Part shown: piece by piece, positions 55,067-62,246 of the stretch | How positions within the stretch are numbered: position 1 is the first letter of the stretch | Layout: each line of letters opens with the position of its first letter | NCBI GenBank assembly: GCA_035489015.1 | Contig: DATHKR010000338.1 | Location: forward strand, 1 to 64,000 | Source of the DNA: DATFRY01 sp035489015 | GTDB taxonomy: Bacteria; Myxococcota_A; Polyangia; Haliangiales; Haliangiaceae | Length of the DNA: 64,000 nt | Reading direction: 5' to 3' | Made by a program: the position numbers and the translations under genes | The notes under the pieces: generated by a model | Database searches by the model: none | Told to the model about the DNA's origin: nothing | Seen by the model: only the letters and a program-made list of their open reading frames with translations

Positions 55067-55402
55067 TCAGGCGGCAGGTACGAGCGGCTTGGCGGTGGAG
55101 CGGCGGGGCTCCGGCGGCCGGCCCTCGGCGCGGGCCTCTACTGCCGCCGCGTACTCCCGGCCGCCCTGCTCTGCGATCCAGGCGTCTATGTCCTCGATGA
55201 ACGCGGCGACGGGCTTGCCGAGAAGGAACGACTTCGGCCCTTTGTCGGCCATCCGCCACTTCCGGAAGGTGTTCGGGGAGATGCCCAGACGGGTCGCGAT
55301 TCCGGGGAGGAGTACTTCACCGGTCTCGGGGTCCGTGTAGTCGTAGATCCAGACAACCCCGGGCGGGGGCTTCTGCTGGGCCAACTTCCTGGTCTTCGTC
55401 AC
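55067..55402 (-). CDS. AlpA/excisionase-like winged-helix protein
   Basis: 111 residues. VLLPGIATRLGISPNTFRKW then RMADKGPKSFLLGKPVAAFI EDIDAWIAEQGG matches the MerR-like/AlpA helix-turn-helix used by phage excisionases. Basic N-terminus, disordered basic C-terminus. GTG start with GTGA overlap to the XRE gene. Located 1.4 kb from the integrase, so a recombination directionality factor is plausible; not proven. Confidence 0.7.
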   Translation of the reverse strand: MTKTRKLAQQKPPPGVVWIYDYTDPETGEVLLPGIATRLGISPNTFRKWRMADKGPKSFLLGKPVAAFIEDIDAWIAEQGGREYAAAVEARAEGRPPEPRRSTAKPLVPAA

Positions 55403-55719
55403 TGGGGTACTCCTGGGGGTGGGGGCGGGGGCAGCGCATCTGACTTTCGACTGCGGTCTTGATCCGATTCGTTCTGTTCTGGAGACGCTGGGGGCGCGAA
55501 AAGCACCAGTACGGCGACGCCGGTGACCTCCGCGATGCGGTGGGCGACTTCGATGGGGCAGTCGGTGAGCTTGCCGGTGAGGAGGTGTCCGATCAGGCTG
55601 TGGTAGCTGAGTCCGATCTCCTTGGCGAGCTCTCGCGTGCTGTAGGGCACCCCTCTCCCGGGGTGATCCATCACCCATCTCAGGATGTGTGGGGCGCGGA
55701 GGTTATAGCGGACGTTCAA
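55399..55719 (-). CDS. XRE-type HTH protein
   Basis: 106 residues from TTG 55719, chosen for GGAGATCCT spacing. YSTRELAKEIGLSYHSLIGH LLTGKLTDCPIEVAHRIAEV is a Cro/CI helix-turn-helix; a hydrophobic patch and a Pro-rich tail follow. Divergent from the 55962 repressor across operator-like repeats: the pair looks like a lysogeny switch. Confidence 0.75.
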   Translation of the reverse strand: MNVRYNLRAPHILRWVMDHPGRGVPYSTRELAKEIGLSYHSLIGHLLTGKLTDCPIEVAHRIAEVTGVAVLVLFAPPASPEQNESDQDRSRKSDALPPPPPPGVPQ

Positions 55720-55781
55720 AGGATCTCCATCGGAACGGTGCGGCTCTCGATGGGAACAGTGAATCAGATCAAACCCGCTGC

Positions 55782-55920
55782 GTCTACAGATCCGAACGGC
55801 CGGAAGTGAAGTTTCCCTGAACCGACCGCTTAGTTACCATCAACCTGTAGACGATTCGTCTTTGTGCGTCGATGGTTGTACGGCCTGGCCTGCCATTTGT
55901 AGAGTCAGCGCGGACTACAC
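55782..55920. repeat. TGTAG operator set between divergent regulators
   Basis: GTCTACAG (55782-55789) is the inverse of CTGTAGAC (55845-55852); TGTAGAGTC lies at 55898-55906; GGACTACAC (55912-55920) contains the inverse. Four TGTAG-type half-sites flank the two divergent starts (55719 minus, 55962 plus), the expected layout for a repressor switch. Confidence 0.6.
55876..55903 (+). promoter_or_regulatory. candidate promoter for 55962 gene
   Basis: TTGTAC (55876-55881), 16 bp, TGTAGA (55898-55903), the -10 overlapping one operator half-site, which would allow repressor control. Confidence 0.4.
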
Positions 55921-55961
55921 GAGAGACAGTCGGTGTGAATGAGACCCGAGGAGACAGCGGC

Positions 55962-56420
55962 ATGGAGGCACCTGCCCCCACCCCCACCCGCGACGACACC
56001 ACGTCCGGTCTTCCCGACAACCTTGTCAGGGACATGGACCGCGACGCCCTGAGCCAGATGATCCGCGAGATCAACGACGACGGGCGCGGCGTCTCCTACC
56101 GGCAGATGGCCGACCGCTCGGCAGCAGCCGGCGTCCCGCTGTCCAAGCCGTATTTCCAGAAGATGGCCACGAACTCCATTGCCACCGCCCCCACTCCTGA
56201 GCGACTGGAAGCCATCTCCTTCGGCCTCCAGAGGCCGCTCACCGTGGTGCAGCGCGCCGCCGCGATCCAGTTTCTGAACTACAAGGCCACTGAGCTCGCC
56301 GGCTACGACGAGGACGTGCGCGTCATCGTCGCCCACCTCGCGGGCATGGAGAAGGGTGAGATCCGCCGCTGGAAGGCGATGATCGAGGCCGACGAGCGCG
56401 CAAAACGGGACGCCGAATAG
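55962..56420 (+). CDS. XRE-type HTH, repressor-like
   Basis: 152 residues from ATG 55962, preceded by GAGGAGACAGCGGC. LSQMIREINDDGRGVSYRQM, ADRSAAAGVPLSKPYFQKMA and APTPERLEAISFGLQRPLTV form a helix-turn-helix and dimer-like core; the helical C-terminal part has no peptidase motif, so no RecA-type autocleavage site is visible. Divergent from 55719 across TGTAG repeats; a candidate immunity repressor. GTG 55935 is an alternative start. Confidence 0.7.
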   Translation: MEAPAPTPTRDDTTSGLPDNLVRDMDRDALSQMIREINDDGRGVSYRQMADRSAAAGVPLSKPYFQKMATNSIATAPTPERLEAISFGLQRPLTVVQRAAAIQFLNYKATELAGYDEDVRVIVAHLAGMEKGEIRRWKAMIEADERAKRDAE

Positions 56421-56481
56421 TCATACAAGTCGCTGGCCTGCGGTTCTACTTGATGCCTGAACTGGATCCATAACAGACCGT

Positions 56482-56509
56482 TGAAGACCGACCCAAGTCG
56501 GGTTATGTT
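56482..56509 (+). promoter_or_regulatory. candidate promoter upstream of 56576 and integrase
   Basis: TTGAAG (56482-56487), 16-bp spacer, TTATGT (56504-56509). The spacer contains a CCGAC-CCAA-GTCGG hairpin. In the 155-bp gap after 56420. Confidence 0.4.
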
Positions 56510-56575
56510 TCCGGGTCCGGACACTTTCACCACAGGGGTCCCCCACCTCCCTGATTGCCCCAGAGGGGGTAGATC

Positions 56576-56860
56576 GTGCTCAATATCAACTTCGAGTTGT
56601 CGGCCAGCCTTTCCGAGGACGCGCCCGTCCGTATCAAGGAAGGCCGGGGGTGGGTGAACTACGAGCTCGCCGGCGGACTGTTCCTCCCGGAAGGGGTAGC
56701 GGCTCTCAATTCGGCCGTCACGCAGCTCCTCGCCGGGGGACAGTGGTTCCAACTGTGGCGTGGCGAGGTCATAACGGCGCGCTCACCGGCGTTCAAGGGG
56801 GCGCGTCATGGCCGGGTATATCGAGGACCGCTGGTACAAGAAGGGCCCCGCAGACCCTGA
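56576..56860 (+). CDS. hypothetical protein overlapping the integrase start, 94 aa
   Basis: MLNINFELSASLSEDAPVRI, GWVNYELAGGLFLPEGVAAL and AVTQLLAGGQWFQLWRGEVI. Beta/alpha, acidic first half. Overlaps the integrase by 53 nt and ends with a basic tail read from the integrase frame, so its C-terminus is doubtful. GTG start after GGGGG. Small genes before int are typical of Streptomyces elements. Confidence 0.5.
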   Translation: MLNINFELSASLSEDAPVRIKEGRGWVNYELAGGLFLPEGVAALNSAVTQLLAGGQWFQLWRGEVITARSPAFKGARHGRVYRGPLVQEGPRRP

Positions 56861-58145
56861 GACGGGCAAGCCGACCCGGGTTCCCACGGACCGGCACGGC
56901 AAGGGCAAACGCTGGCGGGTCGCCGGGATCCCCGGAGTGCGCGACCGTTCGTTCACCAAGGAAGTCCCGGCCAAGGCCTGGTTGAAGGCGTCCGCCACCG
57001 ACTCGACCCGCGGCACGTTCTACGACCCGCGGGACGGCAACATCACCCTCGACGAGTACGTGCGCAAAACGTGGTGGCCGAACCTGCGGGTGCCTCCGAC
57101 GACCAAGGAGTCGATGCGCCCGCGAGTGTTCAAGCACATCCTGCCGCACATGGGCAGCATGCCTCTGAACCGCATCGGCTCGGACGAGATCAAGGGTTGG
57201 TTGATCCGGGTCGAGGAGGATGTCGACGTCAACACGGTGCGCACCACGTGGCGGTACTTCTCGTCGATTCTCCAGGCCGCGCACAAGGCGAAGCGGATTG
57301 CGGAGAACCCTTTCCGCGACGAGGACTTGTCGCCGCCTGCGTCACCACCGTCGACGGCAAAGGCCTGGTCGCCAGAGACTGTGGCCGCTGTGCGAGCTGG
57401 GCTCGATGCGCGTTACCGGATCCTGCTGGACCTGGGCGTGGCGGCCGGCCTCCGTCAGGGCGAATGCTTCGGCTTCTCCCCCGACGACATCGACGGTGAG
57501 ATCATCCATGTCCGTCGGCAGATCGTGAAGGTCGGGGGGAAGCTGGCGTTCGCCCCGCCGAAGCGGGGGAAGCTGCGTGACGCACCGTGCCCTGTAGAGC
57601 TCGCCGCGGCGGTGAAGGAGTACGCGAACTCGTACCCCACGGTCGAGGTGACGCTGCGCTGGGTTGACCCCGACCGGCCGAACATCGCGTGGACGAGCCG
57701 GCCGATGCGGACAGTACGTCTTCTTGTGGTCACCTCCAGGATCAACGGCGGCGCCGGGGGCGCGATCAACCGGTCGACCTTCGATGAGAAGCAGTGGAAG
57801 CCGGCGCTCGGCCGGGCGGGTGTGCTGCCCGAGCCGACGGTCGTGGAGAGCGTGACGGCGAAGGGCAAGCGCGCGCTGCGCAAGAAGTGGGCCATGCCGC
57901 GGGAGGACGGGTTTCACGTCACCCGCCATACGTTCTCGTCGATCGTGCTGGCGGCCGGTGAGACGATCACTCAGCTGGCGTCGTGGCTCGGCCATGGAGA
58001 TCCGGCGTTCACGTTGCGGACCTACGCCCACTTCTTGCCGACGTCTGGGACAATGGGGCTGACGGCGCTCGGCCGGTGGCTCACCCCCGACGTCGGCTCG
58101 GATGACGCCGGTGGAGCGGATGAGGCGCCCGAGGACTCCATTTAG
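56808..58145 (+). CDS. int: tyrosine site-specific recombinase (integrase)
   Basis: 445 residues. N-terminal arm-binding region (GKRWRVAGIPGVRDRSFTKE), SAM-like core-binding domain (LDEYVRKTWWPNLRVPPTTK, FSSILQAAHKAKRI), then the catalytic domain: R216 in AAGLRQGECFG, a Lys in PPKRGKL, H370 and R373 in FHVTRHTFSS, H396 in ASWLGHGDP, and nucleophile Y406 in LRTYAHFLP. It inserts and, with an excisionase, removes the element. The GGGGGCGCGTC before ATG 56808 includes a Shine-Dalgarno. A repeat-rich candidate attP follows at once. Confidence 0.95.
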   Translation: MAGYIEDRWYKKGPADPETGKPTRVPTDRHGKGKRWRVAGIPGVRDRSFTKEVPAKAWLKASATDSTRGTFYDPRDGNITLDEYVRKTWWPNLRVPPTTKESMRPRVFKHILPHMGSMPLNRIGSDEIKGWLIRVEEDVDVNTVRTTWRYFSSILQAAHKAKRIAENPFRDEDLSPPASPPSTAKAWSPETVAAVRAGLDARYRILLDLGVAAGLRQGECFGFSPDDIDGEIIHVRRQIVKVGGKLAFAPPKRGKLRDAPCPVELAAAVKEYANSYPTVEVTLRWVDPDRPNIAWTSRPMRTVRLLVVTSRINGGAGGAINRSTFDEKQWKPALGRAGVLPEPTVVESVTAKGKRALRKKWAMPREDGFHVTRHTFSSIVLAAGETITQLASWLGHGDPAFTLRTYAHFLPTSGTMGLTALGRWLTPDVGSDDAGGADEAPEDSI

Positions 58146-58153
58146 AAATGGAT

Positions 58154-58432
58154 CTCCCCAGATTCTCCCCAGCACCCCAGTTGATCTAGGAACTCGGCAA
58201 GAGTTCCCAGGTCAGAGGTTCAGACAGCGGACGAGTCGGCCTGTACGCCGGGTTTTGTTAGCCGTGCATCCTGGGCCTGCGGGTTCCCCTCAATCGTTTT
58301 GCGGGATGGTGCTGAACTGCCCTTTTGACTGTTCCGATGCGTTGCGTTGAGTTCCGATGGTGGGTCGTTGGGTTCCGATCCACCTCTCCCCAGGTGCCGC
58401 CCACCCCCAGATTCTCCCCAGGCGCTCCCCAG
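58154..58432. other. candidate attP with two arrays of integrase arm-type repeats
   Basis: CTCCCCAG at 58154, 58165, 58386, 58414 and 58425, with variants at 58173 (CACCCCAG) and 58403 (ACCCCCAG); steps within clusters are 11 bp or close. A 17-bp repeat CCCCAGATTCTCCCCAG occurs at 58156-58172 and 58405-58421. GTTCCGAT repeats three times (58331, 58351, 58372). Placement directly after int and the paired clusters flanking ~200 bp fit attP. The core has not been identified. Confidence 0.6.
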
Positions 58433-58510
58433 AAACGGGCCCTCCGCCAGGGTGTCTCCAGCGGAAAGCCGCCTCGCGGTCTGCGGGGCGGCGTGATGGG
58501 CGGGGTGTCT

Positions 58511-58741
58511 CTACGATGCGCCGAGTAGGCCCGGCTCGTACACCTCTCCCTTGCGGAGGGCGTGCCGCCAGCGCTCGGTCTCGAGGATGATGACGCAGCT
58601 GCCGCAGGCGCTCAGCCGGTAGACGTCGCCGGAGGGGGTGACGATGTCGTCGATGTGCGTGACGAACACGTCGTCCTCGCTGCAGCGGAAGCACGACCCG
58701 GTCGTCCAGGGGTAGAGGGCGAGGATTGCGTCGGGGGTCAT
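58511..58741 (-). CDS. zinc-knuckle hypothetical protein, 76 aa
   Basis: MTPDAILALYPWTTGSCFRC, SEDDVFVTHIDDIVTPSGDV and YRLSACGSCVIILETERWRH. Two CxxC pairs. ATG 58741 with GGAGAG upstream; an in-frame extension to 58867 would cross the 58762 hairpin and is less likely. Confidence 0.6.
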   Translation of the reverse strand: MTPDAILALYPWTTGSCFRCSEDDVFVTHIDDIVTPSGDVYRLSACGSCVIILETERWRHALRKGEVYEPGLLGAS

Positions 58742-58761
58742 CGGTGTCTCTCCGTCGGCGT

Positions 58762-58788
58762 GGACCGCCGCGGCAGGAGCGGCGGTCC
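58762..58788. other. 10-bp hairpin in 5' region of 58741 gene
   Basis: Arms GGACCGCCGC (58762-58771) and GCGGCGGTCC (58779-58788), 7-n loop, about 20 bp before the ATG. Possible leader structure. No regulator known. Confidence 0.4.
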
Positions 58789-58907
58789 CGTGTGGGCGCG
58801 CCGGCCTGAGCCAGAGCGCTACCAAATTTCCCTGTCCAACGGATGCGGTTCCCACGTGGTTGTTCATCCTTTCGAGTGAACGCACGTTCGATTTATGGAC
58901 ACTAGCC

Positions 58908-58945
58908 CCAGCCCTGCGGCATATGCCAGAGCGCCGCAGGGCTGG
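58908..58945. other. 13-bp hairpin in divergent gap
   Basis: Arms CCAGCCCTGCGGC (58908-58920) and GCCGCAGGGCTGG (58933-58945) in the 324-bp gap between divergent genes 58741 and 59066. The left arm and loop include CGGCATATGCC (58917-58927), which recurs as a palindrome at 60529. No gene is visible in this gap. Confidence 0.5.
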
Positions 58946-59065
58946 AGCGGTATGGGTGGTGAGACCGGGCGGCGGGGTCTGGGGCGCCCGGTCAGCTCTT
59001 CATGATCGAAAGATGCCGCAAATCTGCTGCTGACATAAGATCATCTGCGGTCGAGCGTTTGTCTG

Positions 59066-59293
59066 ATGCCAGCCGACCAGCCGCAGTGGATCCTCGATGC
59101 CCGACGGGCCATCGGCGACCGCGTGCGCGTGCGCCGGCTGTACCTCGACATGACCCAGGAGCGGCTTGCCGAGCTGTCGGAGTTGGACCGCAGCACGATT
59201 CAGCGCATCGAGTACGGCGGGGAGTCGAAGACCAGCCACTTGTTGCGGATCGCGCGTGCGCTGCGGGTGCACGTGAAGGACCTCCTGAGCTGA
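59066..59293 (+). CDS. XRE-type HTH regulator, 75 aa
   Basis: WILDARRAIGDRVRVRRLYL, DMTQERLAELSELDRSTIQR and IEYGGESKTSHLLRIARALR, a complete XRE helix-turn-helix with nothing else, typical of small transcriptional repressors. No Shine-Dalgarno before ATG 59066. Followed by a classic terminator. Confidence 0.85.
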   Translation: MPADQPQWILDARRAIGDRVRVRRLYLDMTQERLAELSELDRSTIQRIEYGGESKTSHLLRIARALRVHVKDLLS

Positions 59294-59330
59294 CATGCAT
59301 GGACGCGCGCACCGGGGTCCGGGGTGCATG

Positions 59331-59356
59331 AGCTGACTGGGGAGTCAGCTTCTTTG
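59331..59356 (+). terminator. intrinsic terminator
   Basis: AGCTGACT (59331-59338), GGGG loop, AGTCAGCT (59343-59350), then TCTTTGCC. The clearest U-rich terminator in the window, ending the XRE gene. The following ~160 bp up to 59514 hold no gene I can support. Confidence 0.75.
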
Positions 59357-59514
59357 CCTTGACCATTCCTTGTTGTGACGGTAAGCGCAAGGGCGCCTAC
59401 ATGCAGATATATGCACACGGCACTCAGGGGGTGTGAACTGATCGCGCACCGTATAAACCGCTGGCCAGAGCCTTCATCAACAGCAGAGGTCTAGGCCACC
59501 GGTGAAGCGGTTGA

Positions 59515-59552
59515 CCCCGCCCGCGGGACCGCCGTCGGACGCGCGGGCGGGG
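59515..59552 (-). terminator. 11-bp hairpin, terminator of leftward genes
   Basis: Arms CCCCGCCCGCG (59515-59525) and CGCGGGCGGGG (59542-59552), just after the stop at 59556. Confidence 0.5.
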
Positions 59553-59555
59553 AGT

Positions 59556-59726
59556 TCAGGGGCGCGGCCTGCGATGGCAGGGGCAGGCGCAGTGCAGGAC
59601 CTGAACGGGTATCCCGCCACCGGGCGCAGGGGTGGCGCAGGGTCCGTGGCAGAGGCGGTGTCCGTCCGGCCAGTCGGTGCCCGCGGCCCGGCATTCGGGG
59701 CTGCGGTACCCGGTGGGGGCGCTCAC
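59556..59726 (-). CDS. 56-aa cysteine-rich protein
   Basis: VSAPTGYRSPECRAAGTDWP then CHGPCATPAPGGG and LHCACPCHRRPRP. Cys and His clusters like the gene at 32322. GTG 59726 overlaps the upstream stop as GTGA. Probably zinc binding; unknown role. Confidence 0.55.
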   Translation of the reverse strand: MSAPTGYRSPECRAAGTDWPDGHRLCHGPCATPAPGGGIPVQVLHCACPCHRRPRP

Positions 59727-59935
59727 CGGGAGGCCTCACGGGCCTGGCGTACCTGACGGGCCGCCGCGATCTCCTCATCGGTCGCCCGGCGTACAGCGTA
59801 GGTGCGGACCGTGGCCTCGGCGCGCGCGAACACGGCGCGCAGCAGTCCGTCGCCGAGGTCCATGATGACCTCGCCGGCGCCGCGCCCGTAGTCCTCACTG
59901 AACACCCAGTCGCCGATCTTGTAGCCCTCGGTCAT
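59723..59935 (-). CDS. hypothetical protein, 70 aa
   Basis: MTEGYKIGDWVFSEDYGRGA, GEVIMDLGDGLLRAVFARAE and ATVRTYAVRRATDEEIAAAR. A beta-barrel-like start (G-D-W-V-x-x-x-x-Y-G-R-G) resembling small KOW/SH3 folds. Overlaps neighbours by 4 nt. No family named. Confidence 0.6.
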   Translation of the reverse strand: MTEGYKIGDWVFSEDYGRGAGEVIMDLGDGLLRAVFARAEATVRTYAVRRATDEEIAAARQVRQAREASR

Positions 59936-60120
59936 GACGCCTCCGGGACCAAGTGGTGCTGTTCCCTGCACGGGGTGCACGCGTACAGGCGGGCCCCGGA
60001 CGCCGACGCCTGCTCGATGATCTGGACCAGGACCGCGGTCTCGGATGCGCCTTTGTGCCAGTGGCACCACCCGGTGGCGGGCTCTGCCGCGTGCGCGGGG
60101 CGGTGGGTAGTCTGCTTCAT
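59932..60120 (-). CDS. hypothetical protein with CxxH/CxxC, 62 aa
   Basis: MKQTTHRPAHAAEPATGWCH, WHKGASETAVLVQIIEQASA and YACTPCREQHHLVPEAS. A Cys/His set suitable for one zinc. Short upstream gap (60121-60268), no recognised promoter. Confidence 0.55.
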   Translation of the reverse strand: MKQTTHRPAHAAEPATGWCHWHKGASETAVLVQIIEQASASGARLYACTPCREQHHLVPEAS

Positions 60121-60268
60121 GGCGGCGCTCCTCCGGTGTCGTCCGTACCCCCGGGCCGCGTCATCGGTCGCGGGGGCAATTCGTCCCGCAACCTTACTGC
60201 GGCATACCGCGCCATGGCGATGGTTGCTGCGGTCGCGCGGCAGGGTGCGGGATGGCACGGTCTGGATC

Positions 60269-60514
60269 ATGAGCGGAGAGTTGGACCGGACGCGGGCGAT
60301 GTGGCGGCAGGTCGTCGCGATCGTCATTGCACGGATCGAGGACGGCACCTATCCGCCGGGGAGCCGTGTCCCGTCGACGCTTGGTCTGGCCACCGAGCTG
60401 GGGATCGCCAGTTCCACCAGCCAGAAAGCCTTGGCGCATCTGCGTGCGGAGGGGTGGCTGCGTGGCGAGAGCGGCATCGGGACGTTCGTGGTTGACCACC
60501 CGCCGCGGGCCTGA
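60269..60514 (+). CDS. GntR-type winged-helix regulator, 81 aa
   Basis: VVAIVIARIEDGTYPPGSRV, PSTLGLATELGIASSTSQKA and LAHLRAEGWLRGESGIGTFV, a textbook GntR DNA-binding domain without the ligand-binding half. ATG 60269 lacks a Shine-Dalgarno. Such truncated GntR (KorSA/TraR-like) proteins regulate transfer in Streptomyces elements. A 12-bp palindrome lies after its stop. Confidence 0.8.
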   Translation: MSGELDRTRAMWRQVVAIVIARIEDGTYPPGSRVPSTLGLATELGIASSTSQKALAHLRAEGWLRGESGIGTFVVDHPPRA

Positions 60515-60528
60515 CGAAAGCCCCAACC

Positions 60529-60540
60529 CGGCATATGCCG
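60529..60540. repeat. perfect 12-bp palindrome CGGCATATGCCG
   Basis: Follows the GntR stop by 15 bp. An 11-bp identical copy CGGCATATGCC lies at 58917-58927, before the XRE gene. Candidate operator shared by the two regulators. Confidence 0.5.
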
Positions 60541-60577
60541 TCTCGTCTGCGACGCCCTGATCTGCGGCCCGCCGTCG

Positions 60578-60583
60578 TATTCT
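60578..60583 (+). promoter_or_regulatory. -10 box of a leaderless promoter
   Basis: TATTCT lies 6 nt before ATG 60590, and no Shine-Dalgarno is present, so a leaderless start is likely. No clear -35. Confidence 0.45.
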
Positions 60584-60589
60584 TGATCC

Positions 60590-60772
60590 ATGCCCCCCAC
60601 CCCCACCTCGTCTGGCCCTTCACGGCCGTCGTCCGTGTGGAATGAGGCGATCCGCGTGTTCCTGCGGTCCCGGCACGGGCGGTCGCTGTCGTCGGTGGAG
60701 CGGGTGGAGTACGAGCGGTTGCGGCACGGGTACACGGAGGCGTGGAAGGCCGAGGTCGGGCGCGCGGCGTGA
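60590..60772 (+). CDS. hypothetical protein, 60 aa
   Basis: Pro/Ser-rich start then VWNEAIRVFLRSRHGRSLSS and VERVEYERLRHGYTEAWKAE. Basic helical C-terminus. Leaderless. No family recognised. 24 bp to the convergent 60798 gene. Confidence 0.55.
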   Translation: MPPTPTSSGPSRPSSVWNEAIRVFLRSRHGRSLSSVERVEYERLRHGYTEAWKAEVGRAA

Positions 60773-60797
60773 GCCTCCGCCTCTGAGGTGGCTCGGA

Positions 60798-61463
60798 TTA
60801 AGCGGCGCGGCGGATGGTCTGACGTCCGGTAAGGGCGTTGACGTCGGCGACGACGAGGGTCTTGGCCAGGTCCTGGAGCCACCGCTCGCCGCCACCAGTG
60901 TGGGTGATTCCGGCGTCGGTCATCTCCGCGAGCAGATCCAGCAGCTGCCACGGGGACATCGCGTTGATGTACTGGCAGATGAGCCCGCCGAGCCGTCCGG
61001 TCGTGATGTGCGAGTCGTAGGACCGCAGCGCGCCGAAGGCCGGACGGATGGCGTTGATCAGGTCCTCGCTGTATCCGTACTCGGTTCCGCTGGTGACCAG
61101 TTCCATTCCAAGGCGCAGGATCTCTGCGTGGAGGTCGGCGCCTTTGCGGTAGCGGCGGGTGGTGGCGCCGATGGCGAGGTAGCGGCGCATGTCTCGGGCG
61201 AACCTCTGCCCGTCGGTGAGCCCGGCCCGGATGGTCGCGGCGCGGGCTGCCTTGCGCTCCTGGTCGACGAGGTTGTCGAGGGCTTCCTGCGGGGTGTCGG
61301 CACCGGTGGGGTAGCTGCCCGTGCGGCTGGCTCCCCACAGGCCGGTCGGGAGGATGTGGAGGGTGATGCCGTCGGCGGTCCAGGAGTTCCAGCTGGACTC
61401 GACCAGGGCAAGCGGCTCACCGTTGTAGGTGACGGTCCCCAGGTTGGTCATGGTCTGCGTCAT
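60798..61463 (-). CDS. hypothetical protein, 221 aa
   Basis: ATG 61463 after GGGGAGACGGAA. MTQTMTNLGTVTYNGEPLAL, beta strands, then helices VDQERKAARAATIRAGLTDG QRFARDMRRYLAIGATTRRY and LICQYINAMSPWQLLDLLAE. Divergent from the RHH gene at 61576 across TGTACGTACA operators, so probably the RHH target. No family named. Confidence 0.65.
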   Translation of the reverse strand: MTQTMTNLGTVTYNGEPLALVESSWNSWTADGITLHILPTGLWGASRTGSYPTGADTPQEALDNLVDQERKAARAATIRAGLTDGQRFARDMRRYLAIGATTRRYRKGADLHAEILRLGMELVTSGTEYGYSEDLINAIRPAFGALRSYDSHITTGRLGGLICQYINAMSPWQLLDLLAEMTDAGITHTGGGERWLQDLAKTLVVADVNALTGRQTIRRAA

Positions 61464-61490
61464 TTCCGTCTCCCCTGCTCGCCGCTTGGT

Positions 61491-61559
61491 GTACGTACAC
61501 CGTAACCCGGGGCGTACGTACACCACAACCCCTTTGGGCTAGCTTTTTGTACGTACACC
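61491..61559. repeat. three TGTACGTACA-type operator repeats
   Basis: GTACGTACACC at 61491-61501, 61514-61524 and 61549-61559. GTACGTAC is palindromic; with flanking T/A the first and third read TGTACGTACA. They fill the divergent promoter region between 61463 (minus) and 61576 (plus), ideal for autoregulation by the RHH protein. Confidence 0.75.
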
Positions 61560-61563
61560 CGGT

Positions 61564-61569
61564 TAGCAT
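61564..61569 (+). promoter_or_regulatory. -10 box of a leaderless promoter
   Basis: TAGCAT lies 6 nt before ATG 61576. The third TGTACGTACA repeat lies just upstream, covering the -35 zone, so repression by binding is expected. Confidence 0.5.
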
Positions 61570-61575
61570 CGACGC

Positions 61576-61770
61576 ATGCCAAACGCCCCGCGCACTCAGC
61601 ACCGATCCGTCCGGATCTCCGACGAGGACTGGAAGGAGCTGGCCGAGCGTGCACCCGGCGGCGACCGGTCGGCGGCCATCAAGGAACTCGTCGCCTGGTA
61701 CCTGCGACGCCCCGGCGCGAAGCTGCCTCATCGACCCGAGATGGAGGCCAGCGGAGAAGCGGACCGGTGA
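61576..61770 (+). CDS. ribbon-helix-helix DNA-binding protein, 64 aa
   Basis: RSVRISDEDWKELAERAPGG DRSAAIKELVAWYLRRPG is a complete RHH (Arc/MetJ/CopG) fold: a strand, then two helices. Small tail. Operators upstream. Its stop overlaps the next GTG as GTGA. Antitoxin-like, but no toxin gene is adjacent; the next gene is a nuclease. Confidence 0.8.
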   Translation: MPNAPRTQHRSVRISDEDWKELAERAPGGDRSAAIKELVAWYLRRPGAKLPHRPEMEASGEADR

Positions 61771-62246
61771 ACCGTCACGCCCGCTGCCAACACAAGAAGT
61801 ACCAGCTCAGCTGCGCCGACTACGAGGCTCTACAAGTGCGTGCACAACGGTGCTGCGAAATCTGCGGCACCCCGGGCACCGAGACACCGCACGGATTTCT
61901 CGTGATTGACCACGACGCGACAGCCGGCGACTGGGCGGTTCGCGGACTGCTGTGCTCTCGCTGCAACACGATGCTCGACTCGCACGTCCACGTTCTGGAA
62001 CAGGGGGCCGTGAAGCGCTACCTGTCCGAACCCTGGTACAAGGTAATGCTCTGCGGCCACGGCCCAACCTGGGATCGCATGCCCGAACCTTCCGAGGGGG
62101 TCGAGGTTCGGACGCGTCAAGGTAGGGTCTGGCGCCGACAGGGCGAGAGGTGGGTGCGATTCAACGCGCATGATCGCACTCTGGCGAAAACAACTTGGGC
62201 GGCCCTGTGGCGACGGCACGGCCCACACCTGCAGCTCGTTGCCTGA
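61767..62246 (+). CDS. recombination endonuclease VII-like (HNH)
   Basis: 159 residues. CEICGTPGTETPHGFLVIDH, DHDATAGDWAVRGLLCSRCN and LDSHVHVLEQGAVKRYL. The C-x-x-C, D-H-D, R-G-L-L-C-x-x-C-N layout matches the endonuclease VII family that resolves branched DNA. C-terminal half is basic and aromatic. GTGA coupling to the RHH gene is unusual. Fourth HNH-type nuclease here. Confidence 0.85.
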   Translation: MNRHARCQHKKYQLSCADYEALQVRAQRCCEICGTPGTETPHGFLVIDHDATAGDWAVRGLLCSRCNTMLDSHVHVLEQGAVKRYLSEPWYKVMLCGHGPTWDRMPEPSEGVEVRTRQGRVWRRQGERWVRFNAHDRTLAKTTWAALWRRHGPHLQLVA

